A DNA stretch of 64,000 bases from Bradyrhizobium sp. CCGUVB1N3 (GCF_024199925.1 NZ_JANADR010000001.1:6017501-6081500); one strand, 5' to 3'; counted from the stretch's first letter, positions 17,005 through 28,500 are shown. A program made the numbers and translations. Notes: a model not told the origin generated them from the sequence alone.

Positions 17005-18381
17005 ATGACGATGCAGAGTGTGGCCTCGCCCGCGATCAGCTGGACCGCGCCGAAGCGCAACGAGCTCAAGCATATTCCGGGCGACGAGGGCTGGCCGATC
17101 ATCGGCAAGACGTTCCAGGTGCTGGCCGACCCCAAGGGCCACATCGAGGCGGCCGGCGCAAAATACGGCCCGGTCTATCGCACCCACATCTTCGGCGAGA
17201 CCAACGTGGTGTTGCTCGGGCCGGAGGCGAACGAGCTCGTGCTGTTCGACCAGCAAAAGCTGTTCTCCTCGACGCACGGCTGGAACAAGGTGCTCGGACT
17301 GCTGTTTCCGCGCGGCCTGATGCTGCTCGATTTCGACGAGCACCGCCTGCACCGCAAGGCGCTGTCGGTCGCCTTCAAGTCCGGGCCGATGAAGTCCTAT
17401 CTCACCGATCTCGACAAGGGCATCGCGGCGCGGGTCGCGCAGTGGAAGGCGAGGCCCGGCGCAATGCAGCTTTATCCGGCGATGAAGCAGCTCACGCTCG
17501 ATCTTGCCGCGACGTCGTTCCTCGGCGCCGACATCGGGCCGGAGGTCGACGAGATCAACCGCGCCTTCGTCGACATGGTGGCGGCCGCCGTCACCCCGAT
17601 CCGCCGTCCCCTGCCCGGCACGCAGATGGCGCGCGGCGTCAACGGACGCAAGCGCATCGTCGCCTATTTCAGGGAGCAGATTCCGCTGCGCCGCGCCAAG
17701 CAAGGCGGCGAGGATCTGTTCTCGCAGCTCTGCCACGCCACCCATGAGGACGGCGCGCTGCTCTCCGAGCAGGACATCATCGACCATATGAGCTTCTTGA
17801 TGATGGCCGCCCATGACACGCTGACCTCGTCGCTGACGTCCTTCATCGGCGAGCTTGCGGCGCATCCGGAATGGCAGGGCCGGCTGCGCGAGGAGGTTAC
17901 GGCGCTCAAGCTGCCGGCCGGCGCGCCGACGAGCTTCGATGATCTCGAAAAGATGCCGCTGTCGGAGATGGCGTTCAAGGAGGCGCTGCGGATCAAGCCG
18001 CCGGTGCCGTCGATGCCGCGCCGCGCGATGCGCGACTTCACCTTCAAGGGCTTTACGATTCCGGCCGGTACGGCGGTCGGCGTTAATCCGCTCTATACCC
18101 ATCACATGAAGGACATCTGGCCGGAGCCTGATCATTTCGATCCCAAGCGCTTCACCGAGGAGGCGCAGCGCAACCGCCACCGCTTCGCCTGGATCCCGTT
18201 TGGCGGCGGCGCGCATATGTGCCTCGGCCTGCACTTCGCCTACATGCAGGCGAAGTGCTTTGCGCGGCACTTTTTGCAGAATCTCGAGGTGTCGCTGGAG
18301 CCCGGTTACAAGCCGGATTGGCAGATGTGGCCGATCCCGAAACCGCGCGACGGATTGCGGGTGGTGGTGAAGGCGGCGTGA
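17005..18381 (+). CDS. Cytochrome P450
   Basis: Soluble haem monooxygenase, 458 aa. Landmarks in order: Pro-rich N-terminal GDEGWPIIGKT, the I-helix oxygen-activation motif AAHDTLTS, the K-helix E-x-x-R (KEALRIKPP), and the haem-binding loop FGGGAHMCLG with the axial Cys. I start at MTMQSVASPAISW; the frame is open for 33 codons upstream but those residues are not P450-like. Substrate unknown. No ferredoxin or ferredoxin reductase gene is adjacent, so electrons must come from partners elsewhere. Confidence 0.93.
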   Translation: MTMQSVASPAISWTAPKRNELKHIPGDEGWPIIGKTFQVLADPKGHIEAAGAKYGPVYRTHIFGETNVVLLGPEANELVLFDQQKLFSSTHGWNKVLGLLFPRGLMLLDFDEHRLHRKALSVAFKSGPMKSYLTDLDKGIAARVAQWKARPGAMQLYPAMKQLTLDLAATSFLGADIGPEVDEINRAFVDMVAAAVTPIRRPLPGTQMARGVNGRKRIVAYFREQIPLRRAKQGGEDLFSQLCHATHEDGALLSEQDIIDHMSFLMMAAHDTLTSSLTSFIGELAAHPEWQGRLREEVTALKLPAGAPTSFDDLEKMPLSEMAFKEALRIKPPVPSMPRRAMRDFTFKGFTIPAGTAVGVNPLYTHHMKDIWPEPDHFDPKRFTEEAQRNRHRFAWIPFGGGAHMCLGLHFAYMQAKCFARHFLQNLEVSLEPGYKPDWQMWPIPKPRDGLRVVVKAA

Positions 18382-18399
18382 TTGCGCTACGCGTACAGA

Positions 18400-18504
18400 C
18401 CTCATCCTGAGGAGACCGCGAAGCGGTCGTCTCGAAGGATGGCCACAGGCAACAGCAGGGCCTTCATGGTTCGAGACGGCGCGTTGCGCCTCCTCACCAT
18501 GAGG
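18400..18504. repeat. Palindromic intergenic repeat (CCTCATCCTGAGGAG family), copy 2
   Basis: CCTCATCCTGAGGAG at the left and CTCCTCACCATGAGG at the right enclose a CCGCGAAGCGG hairpin, GTCTCGAAGGATG and GGCCTTCATGGTTCGAGAC. Same order of blocks as the copy at 12652-12783. Confidence 0.85.
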
Positions 18505-18817
18505 ATCTGAATTTGAGAATCGTGAAGAGATGGTGGGCAAGGCTCCGGCATGCACCTCGCCTTCCGGTATAAACCTCAGTCGATCACAATTTTGGCACGT
18601 TCAGCGACAAAGACTCCCGCTGGTTGCTCCAGCCTGCCCATGGGATGTTCCTGTTTTCGAATGATTTGAGGCCAATCGACCGGCACCGCGCGGCGTCGTT
18701 CCAACGGCCAATATTCCCCCCTGCCAATGCCGAGGCAAGCTATGCTTGCGCAGGCGGCCTGTGCATCGCCTTCATTTGCAGCCCGCCTTCCGAGTTCGCT
18801 TCGCGGTCGAGCGGCAG
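18505..18817. other. Gene-free stretch upstream of the HWE kinase
   Basis: About 310 bp without a credible gene. An open frame from 18746 joins the kinase frame but its 24 residues look like read-through. No clear promoter consensus was recognised by eye. Confidence 0.5.
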
Positions 18818-19780
18818 ATGATGAAACTGGTCGACGAATTCCGGAAAGGCTGGCTCGGCATCTCGCCGCCTTCGCTGGCGCTCAGCGTCGGCTTTGCGAC
18901 GATCTGTCTCGTGCTCGCGACGCTGGTGCGCTGGGGCCTCGCCCAGGTGCGGCCGGACATTTTCTTCACGCCGTATTTTCCGGCCGTGTTCTTTGCCGCC
19001 GCATTCGGCGGCCTGCGCGTCGGCGTCGTCACCGCGTTGATCGGTGGCGTGCTCGGCGTCAGCCTGAATTTCGGCGACGCCCATGCCGACACCGCGCGCT
19101 TCGTCCTCCTGGTGCTGTACTGGGCCGTCACCGCGCTCACGATCTGGGGCGTCGAGCACTATCGCTCGCTGCTGATCGAGCAGCGGCGGATCTCCAAGCG
19201 CCTGATCGAGGAAGAAGAGTATCGCAAGCTCCTGGTCGACGAATTGCAACACCGGCTCAAGAACAAGCTCTCGACCGTGCACGCGGTGCTTCATCAGGTG
19301 CTGCATGACCAGCCGCAGGTCTGGGCCCGCGTCGATCCGCGGCTGCGGTCGCTGGCAGCAACCGACGATCTGATCGCACGCGTCGACAATTCCGGCTGCG
19401 ATATCCGCGACCTCCTGATCTCCGAGCTCGGCCCTTACGGCCATGTGCGCTTCACGCTGAACGGCGAGCGGCTATACCTGCCGGCGAAGCTCGCGGTCAC
19501 GCTGTCACTGATGTTTCACGAGCTCGCTACCAATGCGAGCAAATACGGCGCCTTCTCGGCCCCGCGCGGCCTGTTGCAGGTGTCGTGGACCGCCTCCGAC
19601 GGTCGTCTCACCATCACCTGGGACGAAACCGAAGGACCCAGCGTCGACAAGGTCTCGGCGCCGGGCTTCGGCACCAAATTGTTGAAATCCGCACTCTTGG
19701 CTTTCGACGGCAAGAGCGAGATCTCGTACTTGAAGAGCGGCGTTCATTGCATCATGCAATGTCGCATTCCCAAATCCTGA
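18818..19780 (+). CDS. Membrane HWE/HisKA_2-type sensor histidine kinase
   Basis: A 320-aa kinase. The N-terminal ~120 residues hold three to four hydrophobic segments (LALSVGFATICLVLATLV, YFPAVFFAAAFGGLRVG, FVLLVLYWAVTALTIWGV), resembling a DUF4118-like sensor module. The phosphoacceptor block is VDELQHRLKNKLSTVHAVL, characteristic of HisKA_2/HWE kinases. The N-box is MFHELATNASKYGAFS and the ATP lid ends in GFGTKLLKSAL. Two adjacent ATGs (18818, 18821) can start it. No response regulator gene is next to it, so it is an orphan kinase. HWE kinases often feed the PhyR general stress pathway; that is family knowledge only. Confidence 0.87.
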   Translation: MMKLVDEFRKGWLGISPPSLALSVGFATICLVLATLVRWGLAQVRPDIFFTPYFPAVFFAAAFGGLRVGVVTALIGGVLGVSLNFGDAHADTARFVLLVLYWAVTALTIWGVEHYRSLLIEQRRISKRLIEEEEYRKLLVDELQHRLKNKLSTVHAVLHQVLHDQPQVWARVDPRLRSLAATDDLIARVDNSGCDIRDLLISELGPYGHVRFTLNGERLYLPAKLAVTLSLMFHELATNASKYGAFSAPRGLLQVSWTASDGRLTITWDETEGPSVDKVSAPGFGTKLLKSALLAFDGKSEISYLKSGVHCIMQCRIPKS

Positions 19781-19986
19781 CAGTTTGGCGGCAAAGCAAG
19801 CCGCGCGCATCCCTCGCGGTTTCGCAAGGGCCATTGACGCTCTGTTAATGACGATCGCCGCCGCTCGTGCCGGCGCAACAGGTTGTTGCGCACCCGCCCC
19901 GTATTTCTGCGTATCCCTTAACCAAAACTAAGAGGGAACTCTGCAAGATCGCGCCACTACAAAGCCGCGCCTGAACAGCAAGATTC

Positions 19987-21732
19987 ATGAATTCTATGAA
20001 CGACAGCAAATACTCCGGCGCGGCTGATGCCGAGCTCGGATTTCTCAAGGAAATCGTTAGAATGCTGCCTGCCGGCGTGACCGTGCAGGACGCGCGCGGC
20101 GACATCATTCTGGTTAACGATGCCGCCGCCCGCCATCTCGGCATGGATGGCAGCCGGCCGAAGCCGGACCTGACGCAGCGCCGCCAAGCCTCCCAGCGGG
20201 CGATGCAGGCCGGCCAGCCGGTGGTGGCCGAGGAATCCGTTCATGACGGCACTGCGCGCCAGGTCCTGCTCACCACCCATCGTCCGGTCCGCCTTGCCGG
20301 CCGCGATCTCCTCATCTCCGCCTCCTCCGACATCACCGAGCAAAAGAATTTCGAGGACCAGCTGTTTCGCTCGGCCTATTTCGACGAGCTCACCGGCCTG
20401 CCCTCGCGGCGCGTGATCGAGCATCGCGCCAACGGCATTTTGGCGCGCGAGGGCAGCAGCGAGCGTTTTGCGCTCGCCTTTCTCGACATCGACAATTTCA
20501 AGCACATCAACGACTATTACGGCCATTCGGTCGGTGATGCGCTGCTGGTCGAGCTATCGAAGCGGCTCGGCCGCGACCTGCGCGAGACCGACATGCTGTC
20601 GCGGATCTCGGGCGACGAATTCCTGCTGCTGCTCTCGCCGATCAAGAGCGAAGAGGAGGTCGCCGAATTCATCCAGGCGACGCTGAAGCGCCTCACCGCG
20701 CCCTTCTTCATCGACTCCTCCGAGATCTTCGCCTCCACCTCGGTCGGCGTCAGCCTCTATCCGGATCACGGCCGCAGCTTCGAGGTGCTGCGCCAGAATG
20801 CCGACATCGCGATGTACCGCATCAAGAACGACGGCAAGGGCTCCGCCGCATTCTTCGATTCCGGCATGGAGCGCGAGGCGCTCGCGCGCATGAAGATCGA
20901 GCAATCGCTGCGACTCGCCATCCTCGAGAAGCGCTTCTGCTGCGCCTTCCAGTCCAAGGTCGACATCAGGACCCAGGCCGTGAAGGGCATCGAGGCGCTG
21001 GTGCGCCTGCGCGACGATGAGGGTGTGATCCAGGCGCCGGGCTCATTCATCAACCTCGCAGTCGAGCTCGGGCTGATCGACGAGCTCACCCATCTCGTGC
21101 TGGCCGAGATCGTGAGGTCGATCGACCTCATCAACGACACTTTTGGCGCGGAAGCCACCATCAGCATCAACGTCGCCGCCAAGCAGGCGGGCAATCCCGA
21201 ATTCATGCGCTCTTTTGCGCGGGCGCTGGACGAGACCGGCTTCCCGAAACGCTTCATGATCGAGGTGACGGAGGACGCCTTCGTCGCTACGAATCTTTTC
21301 CAGTCCGAGATCCTGCCGATGTTCCGCAAGCTCGGCGTCGGCATCTCCATCGACGATTTCGGCATCGGCTTTTCCTCGCTCTCGGCCCTTGCCGACATCA
21401 CGGCCGACGAGATCAAGATCGACCGCTCCTTCATCACCGATATCCATAAGCGCCCGCGCAGCCAGGGCATCTTGCGCGCGATCGAATCCTTGAGCGAAGC
21501 GCTGGGCATGACGGTGATCGCCGAAGGCCTCGAATCCTATGAGGAGCTGGCGTACCTGCAAGCCGCGACCAAGATCCGCTTTGCGCAGGGCTATTATTTC
21601 GCCCGGCCGGTCTTCCTGGAGGAGCTGAAGCTCGCAACGCCCGCGACCAGCGAAGCGCGAGTCAGCATCGCAAGCCGCCCGGCGCAGCAGAACCGCCAAG
21701 GCTATTCGCGGGCGGGTGGGTTTCGGCGGTAA
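19987..21732 (+). CDS. PAS-GGDEF-EAL c-di-GMP turnover protein
   Basis: A 581-aa soluble signalling protein with an N-terminal PAS-like domain (residues ~15-115), GGDEF domain (~125-285) and EAL domain (~300-555). The cyclase active site reads SGDEF (RISGDEFLLLL), a tolerated variant. An RETD inhibitory I-site lies exactly five residues before it. The EAL signature is kept (GIEALVRLRDDEG), as is IDDFGIGFSSLS, so both activities are possible. It is monocistronic, 206 bp after the HWE kinase on the same strand. Which activity dominates cannot be read from sequence. Confidence 0.92.
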   Translation: MNSMNDSKYSGAADAELGFLKEIVRMLPAGVTVQDARGDIILVNDAAARHLGMDGSRPKPDLTQRRQASQRAMQAGQPVVAEESVHDGTARQVLLTTHRPVRLAGRDLLISASSDITEQKNFEDQLFRSAYFDELTGLPSRRVIEHRANGILAREGSSERFALAFLDIDNFKHINDYYGHSVGDALLVELSKRLGRDLRETDMLSRISGDEFLLLLSPIKSEEEVAEFIQATLKRLTAPFFIDSSEIFASTSVGVSLYPDHGRSFEVLRQNADIAMYRIKNDGKGSAAFFDSGMEREALARMKIEQSLRLAILEKRFCCAFQSKVDIRTQAVKGIEALVRLRDDEGVIQAPGSFINLAVELGLIDELTHLVLAEIVRSIDLINDTFGAEATISINVAAKQAGNPEFMRSFARALDETGFPKRFMIEVTEDAFVATNLFQSEILPMFRKLGVGISIDDFGIGFSSLSALADITADEIKIDRSFITDIHKRPRSQGILRAIESLSEALGMTVIAEGLESYEELAYLQAATKIRFAQGYYFARPVFLEELKLATPATSEARVSIASRPAQQNRQGYSRAGGFRR

Positions 21733-21834
21733 GGGCGAGGTCAGCGTAACAATCTCGATGTCGTCCCGGGGCGCGCGAAGCGCGAGCCCCGCGACGGTAG
21801 TGGTTGGGGCCGTTAGCGCATCAACAAACTCGAT

Positions 21835-21967
21835 GTCGTCCCGGCGAAGGCCGGGACCCATAGCCCCAGGAAGGAGTCGTGGCGCGAACTGGTAACCACG
21901 AGTCTTCGCCAAACCCCTCCCTGTGGTTATGGGTCCCGGGCTCGCGCTTCGCGCGCCCCGGGACGAC
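21835..21967. repeat. Inverted-repeat intergenic unit (CGGCGAAGGCCGGGACC family), copy 2
   Basis: Starts GTCGTCCCGGCGAAGGCCGG and ends in a variant right arm (GGGTCCCGGGCTCGCGCTTCG to GACGAC). The centre shares CTGGTAACCACGAG and CTTCGCCAAAC with 8705-8826. A solo half-unit with the same GTCGTCCCGG start lies just before it (21760-21797). Together they fill the 348-bp stretch between the GGDEF-EAL gene and the sigma-54 activator. Confidence 0.82.
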
Positions 21968-22080
21968 GCGAGTGCGGCACCCTCTCGAACCACGTTTTCT
22001 CCCTTTGAAATTGCTGGCCTTTTGCTAAGAAGCAGGCGAACGTCCGGGCTTGCCTCGCTTGGCAGCCACCGAGGTACGCC

Positions 22081-23523
<1,443 letters not shown>

Positions 23524-23539
23524 GTTTCGAGACAGAGAT

Positions 23540-23564
23540 TGTCCGGAGTCTCAGACTCCGGACA
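23540..23564. promoter_or_regulatory. Perfect 25-bp palindrome, candidate enhancer (UAS) of the sigma-54 activator
   Basis: Arms TGTCCGGAGTCT and AGACTCCGGACA are perfectly complementary around a single C. It lies 16 bp after the activator stop codon and about 100 bp upstream of a -24/-12-like element. There is no T-run, so a terminator is unlikely, although a hairpin in the activator mRNA is an alternative reading. Confidence 0.55.
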
Positions 23565-23642
23565 CCGCGCACCGCGCGTCCTTTCCGGCGCGGATGCGCG
23601 AATTGCCGGGTTTTCAGCCACTTTGCTCTTCTCCATCGCATC

Positions 23643-23658
23643 TGGCGCGGAGCTTGTT
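23643..23658 (+). promoter_or_regulatory. Candidate sigma-54 (-24/-12) promoter
   Basis: TGGCGCG-GAGC-TTGTT matches the TGGCACG-N4-TTGCW consensus with the correct 10-bp spacing between GG (-24) and G (-12), and departs by T for C at -12. It lies about 65 bp before the MHS transporter ATG and downstream of the 25-bp palindrome. Confidence 0.45.
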
Positions 23659-23721
23659 TTTCGCTCTGCACAAAGACGCATGCTGCAAATGCGCACTTGG
23701 CAAAAACAGGGAGGACCCAAG

Positions 23722-25032
23722 ATGAGTGGAGCGATCACAGTCAATCAGCTTCAGGCAAAGCAGCCATCGCACGTCACCGTCGCCACCGCGAGCCTGATCG
23801 GCACGGCGATCGAGTGGTACGATTTCTTCCTCTACGGCACCGCCGCCGCGCTGATCTTCAACAAGCTGTTCTTTCCGACCTTCGACCCCATGATGGGGAC
23901 GCTGCTGGCGTTTGCGACCTATGCGCTCGGCTTCATCGCGCGCCCGCTCGGCGGTGTCGTGTTCGGCCACTACGGCGACAAGATCGGCCGCAAGACCATG
24001 CTCTATCTGACGCTCTTGATCATGGGCGCTGCGACCGCGGCGATCGGCTTCCTGCCGACCTATGAGACCGCCGGCATCTGGGCCGCGATCCTGCTCGTCG
24101 CCTGCCGCCTGATCCAGGGCTTCGGCTTGGGCGGCGAATGGGGCGGCGCCGTGCTGATGGCGGTCGAGCATGCGCCCGAGGACAAGAAGGGCTTTTACGG
24201 CAGCTGGCCGCAGCTTGGTGCGCCGCTCGGCCTCGTGCTCGGCACGCTGGTGTTCTCGGTGGTGTCGTCGATGCTGACCGACGCGCAGCTCCTTGCCTGG
24301 GGCTGGCGCATCCCGTTCCTGTTCTCGATCGCACTGGTGCTGGTCGGCCTGTGGATCCGCTTCACCATCGCGGAATCGCCGGAGTTCCAGAAGGTCAAGG
24401 ACACCAAGCAGGAAGTGAAGATGCCGATCCTCGAGGCCATCCGGATGTATCCGAAGAACATCCTGCTCGCGATGGGCGCGCGTTTTGCGGAGAACGGCTT
24501 CTTCTACATCTATGCGACTTTCGTGCTGGCCTATGCGACGCAATCGCTCGGCATGAACAAGCAGGACATGTTGAACGGCGTCCTGATCGCGGCCGCGATC
24601 GAGACCTTCACCATTCCCGCTTTCGGCGCGCTCTCCGACCGCGTCGGGCGGCGGCCGATCTACATCTTCGGCGCGGTCTTCTCCGCGCTGATGTCGTTCC
24701 CGCTGTTCATGCTGCTGTCGACCAAGGAACCGCACCTCGCCTGGATCGCGATCGTGCTGGGACTCGCCATCGGACATGCCGCGATGTACGGCCCGCAGGC
24801 GAGCTTCCTGTCCGAGCTGTTCGGCACCAAGGTGCGCTATAGCGGCGTCTCGCTCGGCTACAACCTCGCCTCCATCTTCGCCGGCGCGCTGTCGCCGCTG
24901 ATCGCGACCGGCCTGATGACGGCCTATGCGCCGGCAACCTGGCCGATCTCGCTGTACATGATCGTGCTCGCGATCATCACCATCGTGTCGGTCTACTTCG
25001 CCACCGAAACACGCAAGATAGTTCAGGCCTGA
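23722..25032 (+). CDS. MFS transporter, metabolite:H+ symporter (MHS) family
   Basis: Inner-membrane proton symporter for organic acids or related metabolites; 436 aa with 12 predicted segments. The MHS hallmark [21 protein letters not shown] opens the protein. The loop 2-3 motif is [10 protein letters not shown], and [20 protein letters not shown] is also typical. The loop 8-9 repeat is [10 protein letters not shown]. Start at MSGAITVNQ with AGGGAGGA upstream; the 61-codon upstream extension is read-through of the promoter region. It precedes the CoA-transferase by 116 bp, consistent with uptake followed by CoA activation. The transported compound is unknown. Confidence 0.9.
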   Translation: MSGAITVNQLQAKQPSHVTVATASLIGTAIEWYDFFLYGTAAALIFNKLFFPTFDPMMGTLLAFATYALGFIARPLGGVVFGHYGDKIGRKTMLYLTLLIMGAATAAIGFLPTYETAGIWAAILLVACRLIQGFGLGGEWGGAVLMAVEHAPEDKKGFYGSWPQLGAPLGLVLGTLVFSVVSSMLTDAQLLAWGWRIPFLFSIALVLVGLWIRFTIAESPEFQKVKDTKQEVKMPILEAIRMYPKNILLAMGARFAENGFFYIYATFVLAYATQSLGMNKQDMLNGVLIAAAIETFTIPAFGALSDRVGRRPIYIFGAVFSALMSFPLFMLLSTKEPHLAWIAIVLGLAIGHAAMYGPQASFLSELFGTKVRYSGVSLGYNLASIFAGALSPLIATGLMTAYAPATWPISLYMIVLAIITIVSVYFATETRKIVQA

Positions 25033-25148
25033 ACTGCCTGAGCCATGTCTCGCGCCGCGAGGAGCGGCCTGTTCCAGGACTGCTCCTCGCGCTAAGATCG
25101 ACGCAAAACGCAACAACGGCATGCGGTCCAGGGATCGGGAGGAACGCC

Positions 25149-27200
25149 GTGAGCCAGCACCCAGCTCTGCCTTACCTGCGCAATTCCGAGAAGGGCAAGA
25201 TCGTCACGGCGGCGGAAGCCGTCATGCTGATCCGCGACGGCGACACGGTCGCCACCGGCGGCTTCGTCGGCATCGGCTTTGCCGAGGAGATCGCGATCGC
25301 GCTCGAGGAGCTTTATCTCTCCAACGAGGGCGATGCGCCCTATACGCAAGGCAAGCCGCACAATCTGACGCTGGTCTATGCGGCGGGCCAGGGCGACGGC
25401 AAGCATAAAGGCCTCAACCATTTCGCGCATGAGGGCCTCGTCCGGCGCGTGATCGGCGGGCATTGGGGCCTTGCCCCGAAATTGCAGCAGCTCGCGATTG
25501 CCAACCAGATCGAGGCCTATAACCTGCCGCAGGGCGTGATCACGCATCTGTTCCGCGACATCGCGGCGCACCGGCCCGGCCACATTACCCGCGTCGGCAT
25601 GGGCACCTTCGTGGATCCGCGCAATGGCGGCGGCAGACTGAATGCGCGTACCACCGAGGACATGGTGGAGCTGATCACAATCGGCGGCGAGGAGTGCCTG
25701 CTGTACAAGACGTTTCCGATCCATGTCGGGATCATCCGCGCCACCACCGGCGATCCCGACGGCAATCTCACCATGGAGAAGGAGGCGCTGACGCTGGAAG
25801 CGCTCGCCATCGCCATGGCCGCGCATAATTCCGGCGGCATCGTCATCGCCCAGGTCGAGCGCGTCGCCGAGAGCGGCAGCCTCAATCCGCGCCAGGTCAA
25901 GATTCCCGGCATCCTCGTCGACTGCGTCGTGGTGGCCAAGCCCGAGCACCACTGGCAGACGTTCGGCACGCAATATAACCCGGCCTTCTCGAGCGAGATC
26001 AGGGTGCGTGCCACATCGCTCCCCGCAATGCCGATGAGCGAGCGCAAGATCATCGCCCGCCGCGCCGCCTTCGAATTGAAGGCCAACAGTGTCGTCAATC
26101 TCGGCATCGGCATGCCCGAAGGCATTGCCTCGGTCGCCAATGAAGAGCGCATCATCGACCTCATCACGCTGACGGCCGAACCCGGCGTGATCGGCGGCAT
26201 CCCCGCAAGCGGCATCGACTTTGGCGCGGCGATCAACACGCAGGCCGTGATCGACCAGCCCTATCAATTCGATTTCTACGATGGCGGCGGCCTCGATGCG
26301 GCTTTCCTCGGGCTTGCCCAAGTCGATCGCGCCGGCAACCTCAATGTCAGCAAGTTCGGACCGAAGCTTGCGGGCGCCGGCGGCTTCATCAACATCAGCC
26401 AGAACGCCAAGGAAGTCGTCTTCGTCGGCACCTTCGGTGCGGGCAAGCAGCACATTGCGGTCAGCGACGGCAGACTGTCGATCGTCCAGGAAGCGAAGTC
26501 ACGCAAGTTCGTCGATCATGTCGAGCACGTTACCTTCAGCGGCGCCGTCTCGGCGGCGCGCGGGCAGCGCGTGCTCTATGTCACCGAGCGCTGCGTCTTC
26601 AGCTTGCGCCCCGACGGCCTCGAGCTCGTCGAGGTCGCCCCCGGCATCGATATCGAGCGCGACATCCTGCGCCTGATGGACTTCAAGCCGCTGATCCCGC
26701 GCGACCCCACCCTGATGGACGCGCGCATCTTTCGCGACGATCTGATGGAGCTCCGCGAGCGGCTTCTCACCATCCCGCTCGACCAGCGCTTCACGCTGGA
26801 CGAGCAGCAGAACCTGTTCTTCGTCAATTTGGAACGCTATCCCCTGCGCAGCAAGGCCGATATCGACGCCATCGCGCGGATCGTCGAGGCCAGGCTCACC
26901 CCGCTCGGCCATAGGGTTTACGCCATCGTCAACTACGACAACTTCTCGATCCTCCCCGAGCTGATGGACGACTACTCGGCCATGGTCCGTAGCCTCGTCG
27001 ACCGCTTCTATTCCGGCGTGTCGCGCTACACGACATCAGGGTTCCTGCGCATCAAGCTCGGCGAAGCGCTGGAAAAGCGCGGCGTAGCGCCGCACATCTT
27101 CGAGAGTGCCGCCGAGGCGCAGTCGGATATGCGGCAGGTCGAGGGGACGGACGCACGCGATGATGGCGCGTCACGCGGCGCGCGGCAGGCTCAAAAATGA
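25149..27200 (+). CDS. Acyl-CoA:acetate/3-ketoacid CoA-transferase (YdiF/Pct type) with C-terminal extension
   Basis: A fused alpha-beta class I CoA-transferase of 683 aa. The alpha half begins [25 protein letters not shown]. The beta half has the oxyanion loop [17 protein letters not shown], then [18 protein letters not shown]. Glu344 in TAEPG is the predicted catalytic residue, aligned by motif with the SENG glutamate of SCOT. YdiF/Pct proteins are usually 510-540 aa. Here about 150 residues follow the last conserved block (from [16 protein letters not shown]), containing a [19 protein letters not shown] segment that I do not recognise. The acyl substrate is unknown; acetate, propionate or a ketoacid are possible. 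Confidence 0.86.
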   Translation: MSQHPALPYLRNSEKGKIVTAAEAVMLIRDGDTVATGGFVGIGFAEEIAIALEELYLSNEGDAPYTQGKPHNLTLVYAAGQGDGKHKGLNHFAHEGLVRRVIGGHWGLAPKLQQLAIANQIEAYNLPQGVITHLFRDIAAHRPGHITRVGMGTFVDPRNGGGRLNARTTEDMVELITIGGEECLLYKTFPIHVGIIRATTGDPDGNLTMEKEALTLEALAIAMAAHNSGGIVIAQVERVAESGSLNPRQVKIPGILVDCVVVAKPEHHWQTFGTQYNPAFSSEIRVRATSLPAMPMSERKIIARRAAFELKANSVVNLGIGMPEGIASVANEERIIDLITLTAEPGVIGGIPASGIDFGAAINTQAVIDQPYQFDFYDGGGLDAAFLGLAQVDRAGNLNVSKFGPKLAGAGGFINISQNAKEVVFVGTFGAGKQHIAVSDGRLSIVQEAKSRKFVDHVEHVTFSGAVSAARGQRVLYVTERCVFSLRPDGLELVEVAPGIDIERDILRLMDFKPLIPRDPTLMDARIFRDDLMELRERLLTIPLDQRFTLDEQQNLFFVNLERYPLRSKADIDAIARIVEARLTPLGHRVYAIVNYDNFSILPELMDDYSAMVRSLVDRFYSGVSRYTTSGFLRIKLGEALEKRGVAPHIFESAAEAQSDMRQVEGTDARDDGASRGARQAQK

Positions 27201-27303
27201 TGCAGACCTTGCATGCGCGGCCTCGGGCAGAAGGTCGAATTGCAATGTTCTTCGCGCCGTGCAAATCGCTATTGCCCAACAAAGTGAATCAGGAGGGATC
27301 ATC

Positions 27304-28500
27304 TTGCGTTTACCCGTCATCATAACAACAACCATAGCAACAACGATTCTTGGCCTCGCCGCGGCCACCGCAGCGCGCGCAGATGACCTCAAGATCGCGC
27401 TGATCTACGGCAAGACCGGTCCGCTGGAGGCTTATGCCAAGCAAACCGAGACCGGCCTGCAAATGGGTTTTGAATACGCCACCAAGGGCACCATGACGCT
27501 CGACGGTCGCAAGATCGTCATCATCACCAAGGACGACCAGGGCAAGCCGGACCTTGCGAAAGCCGCACTCGCGGAAGCCTATCAGGACGACAAGGTCGAC
27601 ATCGCGATCGGCACGACGTCCTCGGCTGCGGCGCTCGCGATCCTGCCCGTCGCCGAAGAGAACAAGAAGATTTTGATCGTCGAGCCGGCGGTCGCGGACC
27701 AGATTACCGGCGAGAAGTGGAATCGCTACATCTTCCGCACCGCGCGTAACTCTTCGCAGGACGCAATCTCCAACGCGGTCGCGATCGGCAAGCAGGGCGT
27801 CACCGTTGCGACGCTGGCGCAGGACTACGCCTTCGGCCGCGACGGCGTCGCCGCCTTCAAGGAGGCGCTGGCCAAGACCGGTGCGACGCTCGCCGCGGAA
27901 GAATATGCGCCGACCTCGACCACTGACTTCACCGCCGTCGGCCAGCGCCTGTTCGACGCACTGAAGGACAAGCCGGGCCGCAAGGTGATCTGGGTGATCT
28001 GGGCCGGCGCCGGCAATCCGCTGGCCAAGCTCCAGGACATGGATCCGAAGCGTTACGGCATCGAGCTCTCGACCGGCGGCAACATCCTGCCGGCGCTCGC
28101 GGCCTACAAGGCGCTGCCGGGCATGGAAGGCGCGACCTATTACTACTACGACATCCCGAAGAACCCGGTGAACGACTGGCTGGTGGCCGAGCACCAGAAG
28201 CGCTTCAAGGCGCCGCCGGACTTCTTCACGGCCGGCGGCTTTGCCGCCGCGATGTCCGTCGTCGCCGCCGTCACCAAGGCGAAGTCGACCGACACCGAGA
28301 AGCTGATCACGGCAATGGAAGGCATGGAGTTCGACACGCCCAAGGGCAAGATGGTGTTTCGCAAAGAGGACCATCAGGCGCTCCAGAGCATGTATCACTT
28401 CAAGGTCAAGGTCGATCCGAACGTCGCCTGGGCCATCCTCGAGCCGGTGCGCGAGCTGAAGATCGAGGACATGGACGTTCCGATCCGCAACAAGCGCTGA
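27304..28500 (+). CDS. Branched-chain-amino-acid-type ABC transporter substrate-binding protein
   Basis: Periplasmic binding protein (LivK/type I fold) for the livGFHM genes downstream. A TTG start at 27304 has AGGAGGGA upstream and opens a clear signal peptide (MRLPVIITTTIATTILGLAA, cleavage after ARA), followed by DDLKIALIYGKTGPLEAYAK and GLQMGFEYAT, both typical of the family. The total is 398 aa. The frame is open 66 codons further upstream but overlaps the end of the CoA-transferase gene and lacks a signal sequence. The ligand may be an amino acid, amide or aromatic or dicarboxylic acid; the motifs do not tell. Confidence 0.9.
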   Translation: MRLPVIITTTIATTILGLAAATAARADDLKIALIYGKTGPLEAYAKQTETGLQMGFEYATKGTMTLDGRKIVIITKDDQGKPDLAKAALAEAYQDDKVDIAIGTTSSAAALAILPVAEENKKILIVEPAVADQITGEKWNRYIFRTARNSSQDAISNAVAIGKQGVTVATLAQDYAFGRDGVAAFKEALAKTGATLAAEEYAPTSTTDFTAVGQRLFDALKDKPGRKVIWVIWAGAGNPLAKLQDMDPKRYGIELSTGGNILPALAAYKALPGMEGATYYYYDIPKNPVNDWLVAEHQKRFKAPPDFFTAGGFAAAMSVVAAVTKAKSTDTEKLITAMEGMEFDTPKGKMVFRKEDHQALQSMYHFKVKVDPNVAWAILEPVRELKIEDMDVPIRNKR

